Counted from the first letter of the stretch, positions 1 to 6,176 are shown. The stretch is 6,639 nt of DNA from Oscillospiraceae bacterium (GCA_015065395.1 SVQJ01000099.1:1-6639), one strand, 5' to 3'. Made by a program: numbers and translations. Notes: a model not told the origin generated them from the letters alone.

Positions 1-46
1 ACGAGCCCCGAAAAACGAAATCTGCATCCTTCTCGACAGTCCGAAG

Positions 47-76
47 CAGCTTGTCGATAACTTTATCGACAAGCTG
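47..76. repeat. 14-bp perfect inverted repeat (hairpin)
   Basis: CAGCTTGTCGATAA at 47-60 is matched exactly by its reverse complement at 63-76, with only CT between the arms. It lies two bases before the terminator stem that starts at 79. As RNA the tight turn would open by a few pairs but leave a long stem. No gene is supported in 1-78: the short frames that enter from the window edge either stop at once or run through the terminator. The hairpin could be the tail of an upstream transcript, part of a tandem terminator, or a piece of a dispersed repeat. The window cannot decide between these. Confidence 0.6.
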
Positions 77-78
77 AC

Positions 79-105
79 AAAAAAGCTCCCATTGGGAGCT
101 TTTTT
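79..105. terminator. Strong intrinsic terminator, probably bidirectional
   Basis: A perfect 12-bp inverted repeat, AAAAAAGCTCCC at 79-90 and GGGAGCTTTTTT at 94-105, surrounds an ATT loop. The GC-rich core AGCTCCC/GGGAGCT is flanked by six A on the left and six T on the right, so a U-run follows the stem whichever strand is transcribed. It begins 4 bp past the stop codon of the minus-strand glycosyltransferase gene (109-111) and so is that gene's natural end. It would also stop plus-strand transcripts entering from the left. Confidence 0.9.
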
Positions 106-108
106 GTG

Positions 109-1236
109 TTATTCAAAGAGATCATACCAGAGAGGCATAATATTTTCAGAAAGATAATTCTTTGCCATTTCTTTGGAGTTTATTGCAAGAGATTTTAACT
201 CATCCCTTTGACGAAGTATATAAATGATCTTCTCCGCCATCGCATCAATATCCCTGTCAGCTATAAGATAGCCATTCTTTCCGTTTTCTATAATCGCTTT
301 CGGACCAACGGGAACGTCAAATGCAATAAGCGGCAGACCGGCAGCAGATGCCTCAAGCAGGACCATTGGGAAACACTCGGTGAGAGATGTCATTGCATAT
401 ATATCGGAAGAAAGCATATACTTTCCAACTTCCTCTTTTGATACCATGCCGGTTAGCTTGACGCTGTCAGCAAGCTTTGCTTCTTTTATGGAGTTATTGA
501 GACTTTCCTCTTCATCACCGCCGCCAACGATCGTAAGATGAGCGTCGGGTACAGAATTCTTTACCTTTTCAAAAACCTTGATCAGCGTACCAAAATCCTT
601 AACAGGATGAAGTCTGCCGACTGATACGATATTGTTCGAGGTAATTTCTGCACTGTTTTCAGGTATTTCTTCGAGAATATTAGGAATTCGCACAATTTTT
701 ATGCCTTTATTATCCGATAGCCATTTTGAATAGTTCTGTTCAGATCCTTCGCATAGAACAACAAGATAATCCAGATTTGAAAAAGCACGTTTGACGTATT
801 TAACATATTTTTCGCTATCATCATGAAGATGCTCCTGAGTTACTGTTATCACTCCGTCAGGCGCATGCTTTGAAAGCATTTCGGCAAATTCACTCCTTGT
901 TGACAGCACATAGTCGCATGACAAATTTTTTATTGCCTTTATCATCAAAGCATTTTTTGCTCGCAAAATTTTTACGGCACGCAAGCCTTCCTTAAATACC
1001 TTAAAAATATTTTTGTTATTTACAGCTGCTTTGAATTCATCTCGATTGGGCTTTGTGTCAATAAGATATTTTACAGAAACCCTGCTGTCCAAAGGATAGG
1101 CGGGCTCTTTATTCATCGAATATGTTGAAATTATATCAACGCGGTACTTCTCAGCCAGCTGATTAGCAAGAGTGATAGTCTGCTTTTCGATACCGCCGTG
1201 TTGCATGTGAAGAAGCAGTATTGTTATTGATTTCAT
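109..1236 (-). CDS. Family 4 (GT-B fold) glycosyltransferase
   Basis: The predicted product of 375 aa is a retaining, nucleotide-sugar-dependent glycosyltransferase, likely cytoplasmic or membrane-associated and used in surface polysaccharide or glycolipid assembly. Donor and acceptor cannot be read from the sequence. The N-terminus shows the GT4 pattern MQHGGIEKQ (residues 11-19). The C-terminal Rossmann domain starts near SVGRLHPVKDF (about 205-215), then LTIVGGGDEEE, and the EX7E donor-binding motif TECFPMVLLE has its two glutamates at about 287 and 295. I place the start at the ATG of MKSITILLL: AAGGAG at 1244-1249 sits 7 bp upstream. An in-frame ATG at 1278 would start inside the promoter (-10 at 1267-1272), so it cannot be used from that promoter. 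The gene is a single unit, divergent from xylA, with a strong terminator just after it. The family call is firm; the specific role is unknown. Confidence 0.9.
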   Translation of the reverse strand: MKSITILLLHMQHGGIEKQTITLANQLAEKYRVDIISTYSMNKEPAYPLDSRVSVKYLIDTKPNRDEFKAAVNNKNIFKVFKEGLRAVKILRAKNALMIKAIKNLSCDYVLSTRSEFAEMLSKHAPDGVITVTQEHLHDDSEKYVKYVKRAFSNLDYLVVLCEGSEQNYSKWLSDNKGIKIVRIPNILEEIPENSAEITSNNIVSVGRLHPVKDFGTLIKVFEKVKNSVPDAHLTIVGGGDEEESLNNSIKEAKLADSVKLTGMVSKEEVGKYMLSSDIYAMTSLTECFPMVLLEASAAGLPLIAFDVPVGPKAIIENGKNGYLIADRDIDAMAEKIIYILRQRDELKSLAINSKEMAKNYLSENIMPLWYDLFE

Positions 1237-1266
1237 CAATTTACTCCTTAGGTTTCTTTCTGTCTT

Positions 1267-1295
1267 ATTGTAAACCATTTTATCGGTTTCGTCAA
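1267..1295 (-). promoter_or_regulatory. Sigma-A promoter of the glycosyltransferase gene
   Basis: On the minus strand there is a -35 TTGACG (plus-strand 1290-1295), a 17-bp spacer and a -10 TACAAT (plus-strand 1267-1272). Each hexamer matches the consensus at five of six positions. Transcription should start near 1260, giving a leader of about 25 nt that holds the AAGGAG site. The spacer carries an imperfect inverted repeat, AAACC and GGTTT separated by 8 bp (1272-1289), which could be an operator. Confidence 0.75.
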
Positions 1296-1315
1296 TAATT
1301 AATCACAAACAACCG

Positions 1316-1344
1316 TTGCAAATCATGAAAAGATATGTTAAACT
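1316..1344 (+). promoter_or_regulatory. Candidate xylAB promoter with extended -10
   Basis: TTGCAA (1316-1321), a 17-bp spacer and TAAACT (1339-1344), preceded by TG at 1336-1337, form an extended -10 type sigma-A promoter. Each hexamer matches the consensus at four of six positions, and the TG can compensate. The leader would be about 30 nt, ending in the GTGAGG ribosome site (1368-1373), 8 bp before the xylA ATG. I see no classical XylR palindrome or clear CcpA cre site nearby, so how xylose induction works here is not visible. Confidence 0.5.
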
Positions 1345-1381
1345 GTAAACAGAATTTTTTTGAAAAAGTGAGGTTACCCCT

Positions 1382-2695
1382 ATGAGTGAATATTTTACCA
1401 TTCCCGAAATTAAATACGAAGGACCTGCTTCTACAAATCCTTTCAGCTTCAAGTATTACAACAAGGATGAAATAATCGCAGGAAAGACAATGGCTGAGCA
1501 TCTCCGCTTCTCTATGTGCTACTGGCACACACTTTGTGCAGACGGAACAGATATGTTCGGAATAGGAACTATTGATAAAAGCTTCGGTGCAACTGATCCC
1601 ATTGAGATCTATAAGCAGAAGGTATATGCAGGCTTTGAGATGATGAACAAGCTTGGTATTGAATATTTCTGCTTCCATGACAGAGATATCGCTCCGGAAG
1701 GCGCATCTCTCGCAGATTTCCAGAAAAATCTTGATATAATCGTTCCCATCATCAAAGAACAGATGGAAAAATACGGTATTAAGCTTCTTTGGGGTACAGC
1801 CAACTGCTTCTCCAGGGCTCGCTATATGCACGGCGCAGCTACCTCTCCCTATGCCGATGCATTTGCTTATGCGGCTGCTCAGATCAAAAAAGCTATAGAT
1901 ATAACCATTGAGCTTGGCGGTAAGGGATACGTATTCTGGGGCGGTCGTGAAGGCTATGAGACCCTTCTTAACACCGATATGGCTCTTGAAAATGATAACT
2001 ACGCAAGAATGCTCAAGCTTGCAGTTTCCTATGCCCGTTCCAAGGGATTCGACGGAGATTTTTATATCGAGCCTAAGCCCAAGGAGCCTACCAAGCACCA
2101 GTACGATTTTGACAGCGCAACCGTTCTCGGCTTCCTTTTCAAATACGGACTTCTTGATGATTTCAAGCTTAATATCGAAGCAAACCACGCTACCCTTGCA
2201 GGTCACACCTTTGAGCATGAGCTTCGTATCTGCCGTATAAACGGAATTCTCGGCTCCGTTGACGCAAACCAGGGAGATAATCACCTGGGATGGGATACTG
2301 ACCAATTCCCCACCAATATTTATGATACTACATACGCTATGTATGAAATTCTTAAGGCCGGTGGATTCAAGTACGGCGGACTGAATTTTGATGCAAAGAC
2401 CCGCCGCGGCTCTAACACAATGGAGGATATTTTCCTTGCGCATATCGCGGGAATGGATGCTTTCGCTCTCGGACTTCGCAACGCTGTTAAGCTTATCGAG
2501 GACGGAAGGATCGATAAGTTTATCGAAGAAAGATATTCATCATACGCAAGCGGCATCGGTAAAGATATCGTTGACGGTAAGGCAACCCTCGAATCTCTCA
2601 GCGATTATGCCCTTTCCCTTACTGAAGATGTTAAACCCGAAAGCGGCCGACAGGAATATCTTGAAAGCATCGTAAACTCTGTTATCTTCTCTTAA
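1382..2695 (+). CDS. xylA: Xylose isomerase, class II
   Basis: Catalyses the reversible conversion of D-xylose to D-xylulose (EC 5.3.1.5), the first step of bacterial xylose use, in the cytoplasm with two divalent metal ions. At 437 aa it has the length of class II enzymes, which carry an N-terminal extension absent from the shorter Streptomyces type. The signatures are clear: FCFHDRDIAPEG with catalytic His99 and Asp102, VFWGGREGYE (184-193), YIEPKPKEPTKHQYD (228-242) with metal ligand Glu230 and Lys232, IEANHATLAGH with Glu266 and His269, VDANQGDNHLGWDTDQFPTN with Asp294, Asp305 and Asp307, and LNFDAKTRRGS with Asp338. No key residue is missing. The ATG is 8 bp after GTGAGG. It is first in an operon with xylB, which follows after an 8-bp gap. 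No xylose regulator or transporter is present in the window. Confidence 0.98.
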   Translation: MSEYFTIPEIKYEGPASTNPFSFKYYNKDEIIAGKTMAEHLRFSMCYWHTLCADGTDMFGIGTIDKSFGATDPIEIYKQKVYAGFEMMNKLGIEYFCFHDRDIAPEGASLADFQKNLDIIVPIIKEQMEKYGIKLLWGTANCFSRARYMHGAATSPYADAFAYAAAQIKKAIDITIELGGKGYVFWGGREGYETLLNTDMALENDNYARMLKLAVSYARSKGFDGDFYIEPKPKEPTKHQYDFDSATVLGFLFKYGLLDDFKLNIEANHATLAGHTFEHELRICRINGILGSVDANQGDNHLGWDTDQFPTNIYDTTYAMYEILKAGGFKYGGLNFDAKTRRGSNTMEDIFLAHIAGMDAFALGLRNAVKLIEDGRIDKFIEERYSSYASGIGKDIVDGKATLESLSDYALSLTEDVKPESGRQEYLESIVNSVIFS

Positions 2696-2703
2696 TCAGA
2701 AAA

Positions 2704-4197
2704 ATGGCTGAAAAATATTTAATCGGAATAGATGTGGGTACCTCAGGTACGAAAAGCGTTCTCTTTGATACAAAGGGTAACGTGATTGCCTCTGCTACTG
2801 AGGAATATCCGCTGTATCAGCCCCATAACGGTTGGGCTGAACAAGATCCTGAGGACTGGTGGAACGCTGTTTGCATCACGCTTTCAAAAATAACACAAAG
2901 TGTTAACACCGCCGAAATCGCGGGTATAGGTCTTTCAGGTCAGATGCACGGCCTGGTAATGCTTGATAGGAATTGTAATGTTATCAGAAAGTCCATCATT
3001 TGGTGCGATTCAAGAACTGCAAGGGAATGTGAGGAGATCGAAAGTCTTGTAGGTCATGACCGCCTCATTGAGATAACTGCAAATCCTGCACTTGCAGGCT
3101 TCACTGCTTCAAAAATTCTTTGGGTCAGAAATAATGAGCCCGAGAATTACTCAAAGTGCGCCCATATTCTCCTGCCTAAGGACTATATTCGTTTTAAGCT
3201 GACTGGAGAATTTGCTACTGAGGTTTCAGACGCGTCTGGAATGCAGCTTCTTGATATCCCCGGCAGATGCTGGAGTGATGAGGTTCTTGAAAAGCTTTCC
3301 ATTGACAAATCTCTTCTTGCAAAAGTATACGAAAGCCCCGATATTACCGGATATATTACCGATAATGCCTCTGTCGTCACAGGACTTCCTGTAGGTATTC
3401 CAGTTGCCGGAGGTGCAGGAGATAACGCCGCTGCCGCTGTAGGTACAGGTGTTGTGGAATGCGGCAAGGCCTTCACCACTGTCGGTACAAGCGGGGTTGT
3501 TTTTGCTCACATGGAAAAGCCCGTAATCGACAGATCCGGAAGAGTTCACACCTTCTGTACCGCCGTACCCGGTCAGTGGCACGTAATGGGTGTAACCCAG
3601 GCGGCCGGTCTCTCACTTAATTGGTTCAAAAAAACTATCGCTGATAACCTTTCTTATAAAGAGATCGATGCTCAAGCTGAAAATATTGCCGTGGGTGCTG
3701 ACAGACTTCTTTATCTCCCATACCTCATGGGAGAAAGAACTCCTGTACTTGATACCAATGCCCGCGGAGTATTCTTTGGTCTTTCTGCTATTCACACTAA
3801 AGCACACATGGCAAGAGCCGTGCTTGAGGGAGTTGCGTTCTCACTTTGCGACTGCCTCCACGTCCTTTCGGAAATGGGTGTTGAAGCAAAGGATATGGCC
3901 CTCTGCGGAGGCGGCGCAAAAAGTCCTTTGTGGAGAAAGATCCTTTGTGATTCATTCGGCGTTAGTGTAAAAACCATGGAATCAGATGAAGGCCCTGCTC
4001 TTGGTGCCGCGATTCTCGGCGGATGCGCAGCCGGTATTTATTCAAGCGTTGCTGAAGGCTGCAGCATTGCCGTGCGTGACGGTAAGAAGCTCGACCCTGA
4101 TGTAGATAACCATAAAATATACAACACATATTACAATATATATAAGCAGATCTATCCTGCACTAAAAGAACAGTATAAGAATTTTGCCGTTATATAA
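2704..4197 (+). CDS. xylB: Xylulokinase (FGGY family)
   Basis: Phosphorylates D-xylulose with ATP to D-xylulose 5-phosphate (EC 2.7.1.17), feeding the XylA product into the pentose phosphate pathway. The 497-aa protein is full length for the FGGY carbohydrate kinases. Domain I opens with the phosphate-binding GIDVGTSGTKSVLFD (8-22, Asp10), followed by GWAEQDPEDWW (43-53) and the sugar-binding GLSGQMHGLVMLD (76-88). The catalytic base should be Asp240 in GGAGDNAAAAVGTG, followed by TVGTSGVVFA (259-268). Domain II has the C-terminal FGGY signature with GGGAKSPLWRKILCD (402-416). Adjacency to xylA separates it from glycerol or other sugar kinases. The start lies 8 bp after the xylA stop and has no recognisable Shine-Dalgarno sequence (TCTTAATCAGAAAA precedes the ATG), so translation probably depends on coupling to xylA. 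A strong terminator follows within 4 bp of the stop. Confidence 0.96.
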   Translation: MAEKYLIGIDVGTSGTKSVLFDTKGNVIASATEEYPLYQPHNGWAEQDPEDWWNAVCITLSKITQSVNTAEIAGIGLSGQMHGLVMLDRNCNVIRKSIIWCDSRTARECEEIESLVGHDRLIEITANPALAGFTASKILWVRNNEPENYSKCAHILLPKDYIRFKLTGEFATEVSDASGMQLLDIPGRCWSDEVLEKLSIDKSLLAKVYESPDITGYITDNASVVTGLPVGIPVAGGAGDNAAAAVGTGVVECGKAFTTVGTSGVVFAHMEKPVIDRSGRVHTFCTAVPGQWHVMGVTQAAGLSLNWFKKTIADNLSYKEIDAQAENIAVGADRLLYLPYLMGERTPVLDTNARGVFFGLSAIHTKAHMARAVLEGVAFSLCDCLHVLSEMGVEAKDMALCGGGAKSPLWRKILCDSFGVSVKTMESDEGPALGAAILGGCAAGIYSSVAEGCSIAVRDGKKLDPDVDNHKIYNTYYNIYKQIYPALKEQYKNFAVI

Positions 4198-4200
4198 AAC

Positions 4201-4243
4201 AAAGCAGTCTCAGCTTTAAGGTTGAGACTGCTTTCCTTTTTTA
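4201..4243. terminator. xylAB terminator shared with convergent spoIIID
   Basis: AAAGCAGTCTCA at 4201-4212 and TGAGACTGCTTT at 4223-4234 form a perfect 12-bp stem with a 10-nt loop. CCTTTTTTA follows at 4235-4243, a typical plus-strand U-run ending the xylAB message. On the minus strand the stem is followed by GTTTTATATAA, a weaker U-rich tail, so the element may also end spoIIID transcripts. The spoIIID stop codon (4216-4218) lies in the loop, and its last codons form one arm of the stem. Confidence 0.9.
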
Positions 4244-4515
4244 TATTTCATCCTCGTTGCTCTTCCCCCTCGCAAATGTCGCTCAGCTTTATTTTTCATC
4301 AATACGTTTTTCACATCCTCATACAAAACTTTATCGAAATACTGTAGTTTCTCTGAAACATCTTTGTGCACAGTTGATTTGCTTATACCGAATTCTTTTG
4401 CAGCATCTCGAACAGTAGCGCCCGTTTCCTTTATGTACTCACCAAGTATTACACATCTTTCTCTTTGCAAAAACAAAGCATTATAATCCGCTGAAACACT
4501 ATATCTACGTGACAT
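4216..4515 (-). CDS. spoIIID: Stage III sporulation transcriptional regulator SpoIIID
   Basis: A small DNA-binding protein that, in Bacillus and clostridia, activates or represses many sigma-E genes in the mother cell and helps bring on the sigma-K stage. The 99-aa product has a helix-turn-helix at about 34-56 (TVRDAAKEFGISKSTVHKDV), the conserved RHLRGG (79-84), and a basic tail ATRMKYKKGK that the family uses for extra DNA contacts. From memory of the Bacillus protein, this one carries about 12 additional N-terminal residues before the common ERxxxIGxYI region. The ATG at 4515 is supported by AGAGGT (plus-strand 4521-4526), 5 bp away. It is transcribed alone, convergent with xylB and divergent from dpaA. 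A sigma-E-like promoter lies upstream. The family assignment is secure. Confidence 0.95.
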   Translation of the reverse strand: MSRRYSVSADYNALFLQRERCVILGEYIKETGATVRDAAKEFGISKSTVHKDVSEKLQYFDKVLYEDVKNVLMKNKAERHLRGGRATRMKYKKGKQSQP

Positions 4516-4542
4516 ATCAAACCTCTGATCCTGATATGTTAA

Positions 4543-4571
4543 AATATATGTTTAGTATATTGATCTTATGA
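4543..4571 (-). promoter_or_regulatory. Candidate sigma-E promoter of spoIIID
   Basis: On the minus strand, TCATAA (plus-strand 4566-4571) is followed after 15 bp by CATATATT (4543-4550). The sigma-E consensus is roughly TCATATT, 13-15 bp, CATACAAT, so five of six and six of eight positions match. The expected start near 4536 leaves about 20 nt of leader containing the AGAGGT ribosome site. Sigma-E control of spoIIID is established in Bacillus subtilis. The region is AT-rich, so chance similarity is possible. Confidence 0.45.
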
Positions 4572-4580
4572 TTTTTGATT

Positions 4581-4590
4581 GTAAACAGTT
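4581..4590 (+). promoter_or_regulatory. Possible SpoIIID binding site
   Basis: GTAAACAGTT fits the published SpoIIID consensus WWRRACARNY, as I recall it, at nine of ten positions. It lies between the two divergent sporulation promoters, just upstream of the spoIIID -35 and overlapping the dpaA -35. That position would suit autoregulation of spoIIID and timing control of dpaAB. The motif is short and degenerate, and this is an AT-rich tract, so it is only a candidate. Confidence 0.25.
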
Positions 4591-4612
4591 TTTCATTCAT
4601 TAACATATAATA
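4584..4612 (+). promoter_or_regulatory. Candidate sigma-K promoter of dpaAB
   Basis: AACA (4584-4587), a 16-bp spacer and CATATAATA (4604-4612) fit the sigma-K consensus mACm, 16 bp, CATAnnnTA at every specified base. The start would fall near 4619, giving a leader of about 55 nt before dpaA. The Bacillus subtilis spoVF (dpaAB) operon is known to be sigma-K dependent. CATATAAT also resembles the sigma-E -10, so some sigma-E use cannot be excluded. Confidence 0.5.
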
Positions 4613-4674
4613 TAGCGTGTACACCAATTACAAATTCACATCGACACACTATATTTACAGAGAGATTATATAAA

Positions 4675-5535
4675 ATGAAAAATTCAAATATACTTATTTG
4701 CGGCGGGGATAGCAGAATGCTTAGAGTTGGTGAGCTTTTTGCAAAAAAATGCAAATGCTTTCTTTGGAATTGCGTACCCGGGGATGCCGGAAGCGCAGTT
4801 CGTATTGAAAAGCCTAAAGATGCCAATGACACCAACATAGTAATCCTCCCAATTCCATCTTTTAACAAAAACGGGAAGCTGAACGCCGCTCATGATACGA
4901 GTGCTGAAGCGCTGTTTGAGTTACTTCCACCAAAGTGTAAGATTTTCGGAGGCATGATATCAAAATTTATCTATAGACTGGCATTAGAGCATGGACACAC
5001 AGTTTTTGACTATGCTGACAGAGAAGATTTCAATCTGTTCAACGCAATCCCCACAGCAGAAGCAGCAATCCTTTTGGCCATGGAGAACTCTGTTAAAACA
5101 GTTAACGGCGGCAAATTCTGCATAGCAGGATACGGAAGGATAGGAAAAGCATTGTCTTCAAGATTAACAGCGCTTGGCGGAAAGGTAACTGTGACAGCGA
5201 GACGGTATGAATCTCTGAGCGAAGCTGAATGCTTTGGATGCAATTCATTGGCTCTTTCCGAACTTCATAGAAGTCCTCCGGAATGCGATGCTTTTTTCAA
5301 TACTGTTCCCTGCTTGATTTTTGATATTGAAGATACAAAAAAATGGAACTGTCCGCTTTTTATTGAGCTTGCTTCAGCGCCCGGAGGCTTTACTTGCGAA
5401 GCAAGGAAATATCTTGAAGGAAAGTATATAAGCGCACTTTCACTGCCCGGCAAATATTTCCCAAAAACCGCAGGCGAGATAATATATAAGACGATCAATT
5501 CATTAATAAACACACAAGGAGGTCAAAAGTTTTGA
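4675..5535 (+). CDS. dpaA: Dipicolinate synthase subunit A
   Basis: Subunit A (SpoVFA) of the mother-cell enzyme that oxidises dihydrodipicolinate from the lysine pathway to dipicolinic acid, the calcium chelator packed into the spore core. The 286-aa protein is close to the usual length of about 290-300. It opens with ILICGGDSRMLRVGE (6-20), the family's N-terminal GGD motif. The NAD(P)-binding Rossmann loop is CIAGYGRIGKAL (149-160, GxGxxG at 152-157). Family blocks REDFNLFNAIPTAEAAILLAM (116-136), FFNTVP (207-212), ELASAPGG (231-238) and SLPGKYFPKTAGEII (256-270) follow. Only a weak AGAGAG lies about 10 bp before the ATG. The stop overlaps the dpaB start, so the two are made as a coupled pair. 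A sigma-K-like promoter lies upstream. Confidence 0.95.
   Translation: MKNSNILICGGDSRMLRVGELFAKKCKCFLWNCVPGDAGSAVRIEKPKDANDTNIVILPIPSFNKNGKLNAAHDTSAEALFELLPPKCKIFGGMISKFIYRLALEHGHTVFDYADREDFNLFNAIPTAEAAILLAMENSVKTVNGGKFCIAGYGRIGKALSSRLTALGGKVTVTARRYESLSEAECFGCNSLALSELHRSPPECDAFFNTVPCLIFDIEDTKKWNCPLFIELASAPGGFTCEARKYLEGKYISALSLPGKYFPKTAGEIIYKTINSLINTQGGQKF
5516..5523 (+). promoter_or_regulatory. Ribosome binding site that fixes the dpaB TTG start
   Basis: AAGGAGGT is a perfect anti-16S match inside the 3' end of dpaA, 8 bp upstream of TTG at 5532-5534. There is no ATG or GTG in a competing position, so this site fixes TTG as the dpaB start. Confidence 0.9.
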
Positions 5536-6092
5536 TAGGATATGCATTTTGCGGTTCATTCTGTACTCATAAGAACTCACTTGAAGCTCTCCGAAAGTTA
5601 TGCATGAACAGTGCAGATATCGTTCCTATTATGAGTGAATGTGTTTATGAAACTGATACTAGATTCGGAAAAGCAAAAGATCTGATAGATAAAGTTGAAG
5701 CTATATGTAAAAGAAAAGTTGTTCACACTATTCACGAAAGCGAAAAATTCGGTCCAACAGCACCCTTAGATATGCTGATAATTTCTCCCTGCACAGGAAA
5801 TACACTGGCAAAAATCGCCTTGGGAATTACCGATACCGCTGTTTGTATGAGTGCAAAGGCTCATTTGCGTCAGAACAGAAATCTTCTCATTGCTCTTGCT
5901 TCAAATGATGCAATGTCGGCAAATCTTAGAAATATCGGAACACTGCTTAACAGAAAAAATATATTTTTCGTTCCGATGCGGCAGGACGATATCGAAAAAA
6001 AGCCGCACTCGCTGGTTGCTGATTTTTCCCTTTTGGAAGAATCATATCTGGCAGTTTTGAATAACAAACAGCCTCGTCCTTTATTTATATAA
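5532..6092 (+). CDS. dpaB: Dipicolinate synthase subunit B (flavoprotein)
   Basis: Subunit B (SpoVFB), a flavoprotein of the same superfamily as the phosphopantothenoylcysteine decarboxylase and UbiX proteins, which joins DpaA to make dipicolinic acid in the mother cell. At 186 aa it is about the expected size. The N-terminal GYAFCGSFCTHKNSLEAL (3-20) is the flavin-binding GSFCT region. The core block IISPCTGNTLAKIALGITD (83-101) followed by SAKAHLRQNRNLLIALASND (107-126) is characteristic of SpoVFB. Its TTG start overlaps the dpaA stop in the four bases TTGA, behind a perfect AAGGAGGT, a layout typical of translational coupling with equal subunit output. No terminator with a T-run is visible after the stop, so some read-through into the downstream metal regulator is possible. 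Confidence 0.95.
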   Translation: MIGYAFCGSFCTHKNSLEALRKLCMNSADIVPIMSECVYETDTRFGKAKDLIDKVEAICKRKVVHTIHESEKFGPTAPLDMLIISPCTGNTLAKIALGITDTAVCMSAKAHLRQNRNLLIALASNDAMSANLRNIGTLLNRKNIFFVPMRQDDIEKKPHSLVADFSLLEESYLAVLNNKQPRPLFI

Positions 6093-6119
6093 AGTTCTCA
6101 AATAGTACATGATTCTCTC

Positions 6120-6148
6120 TTGAAAAACGCTATAATATGTGATAAAAT
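6120..6148 (+). promoter_or_regulatory. Sigma-A promoter of the metal-dependent repressor gene
   Basis: TTGAAA (6120-6125), a 17-bp spacer and TAAAAT (6143-6148) form a good vegetative promoter; four and five of six positions match the consensus. A perfect TATAAT at 6131-6136 inside the spacer has no good -35 at the right distance but could serve as a second start. The leader ends in CGGAG (6166-6170), 6 bp before the ATG. No clear DtxR-type palindrome overlaps it. Confidence 0.65.
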
Positions 6149-6176
6149 ATAGAAAAATTGACAATCGGAGAAAAAG

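Noticed and set aside
2..154. Open plus-strand frame entering from the left edge
   Set aside because: It runs straight through the strong terminator at 79-105 and into the opposite gene, and shows no family motifs.
208..441. Short plus-strand open frame inside the glycosyltransferase gene
   Set aside because: It is antisense to conserved GT4 motifs, resembles no known protein, and has no upstream promoter or ribosome site of its own.
1292..2443. A 383-codon open frame on the minus strand, antisense to xylA
   Set aside because: It lies almost wholly opposite the well-supported xylA. Its product is Cys- and Ile-rich with no recognisable family, and no Shine-Dalgarno site supports its start. 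It is a by-product of xylA codon use.
3226..3582. Open frames on the minus strand within xylB
   Set aside because: They are antisense to conserved FGGY kinase blocks and have no supporting start signals.
1344..4588. The 9-mer TGTAAACAG occurs near the xylA promoter (1344-1352) and between spoIIID and dpaA (4580-4588)
   Set aside because: Many identical 9-mer pairs are expected by chance in 6.6 kb, and there is no functional reason to link the two sites.
6079..6094. CTTTAT/ATAAAG hairpin over the dpaB stop codon
   Set aside because: The stem is only 6 bp and nearly all A-T, with no T-run after it, so it is not a credible terminator.
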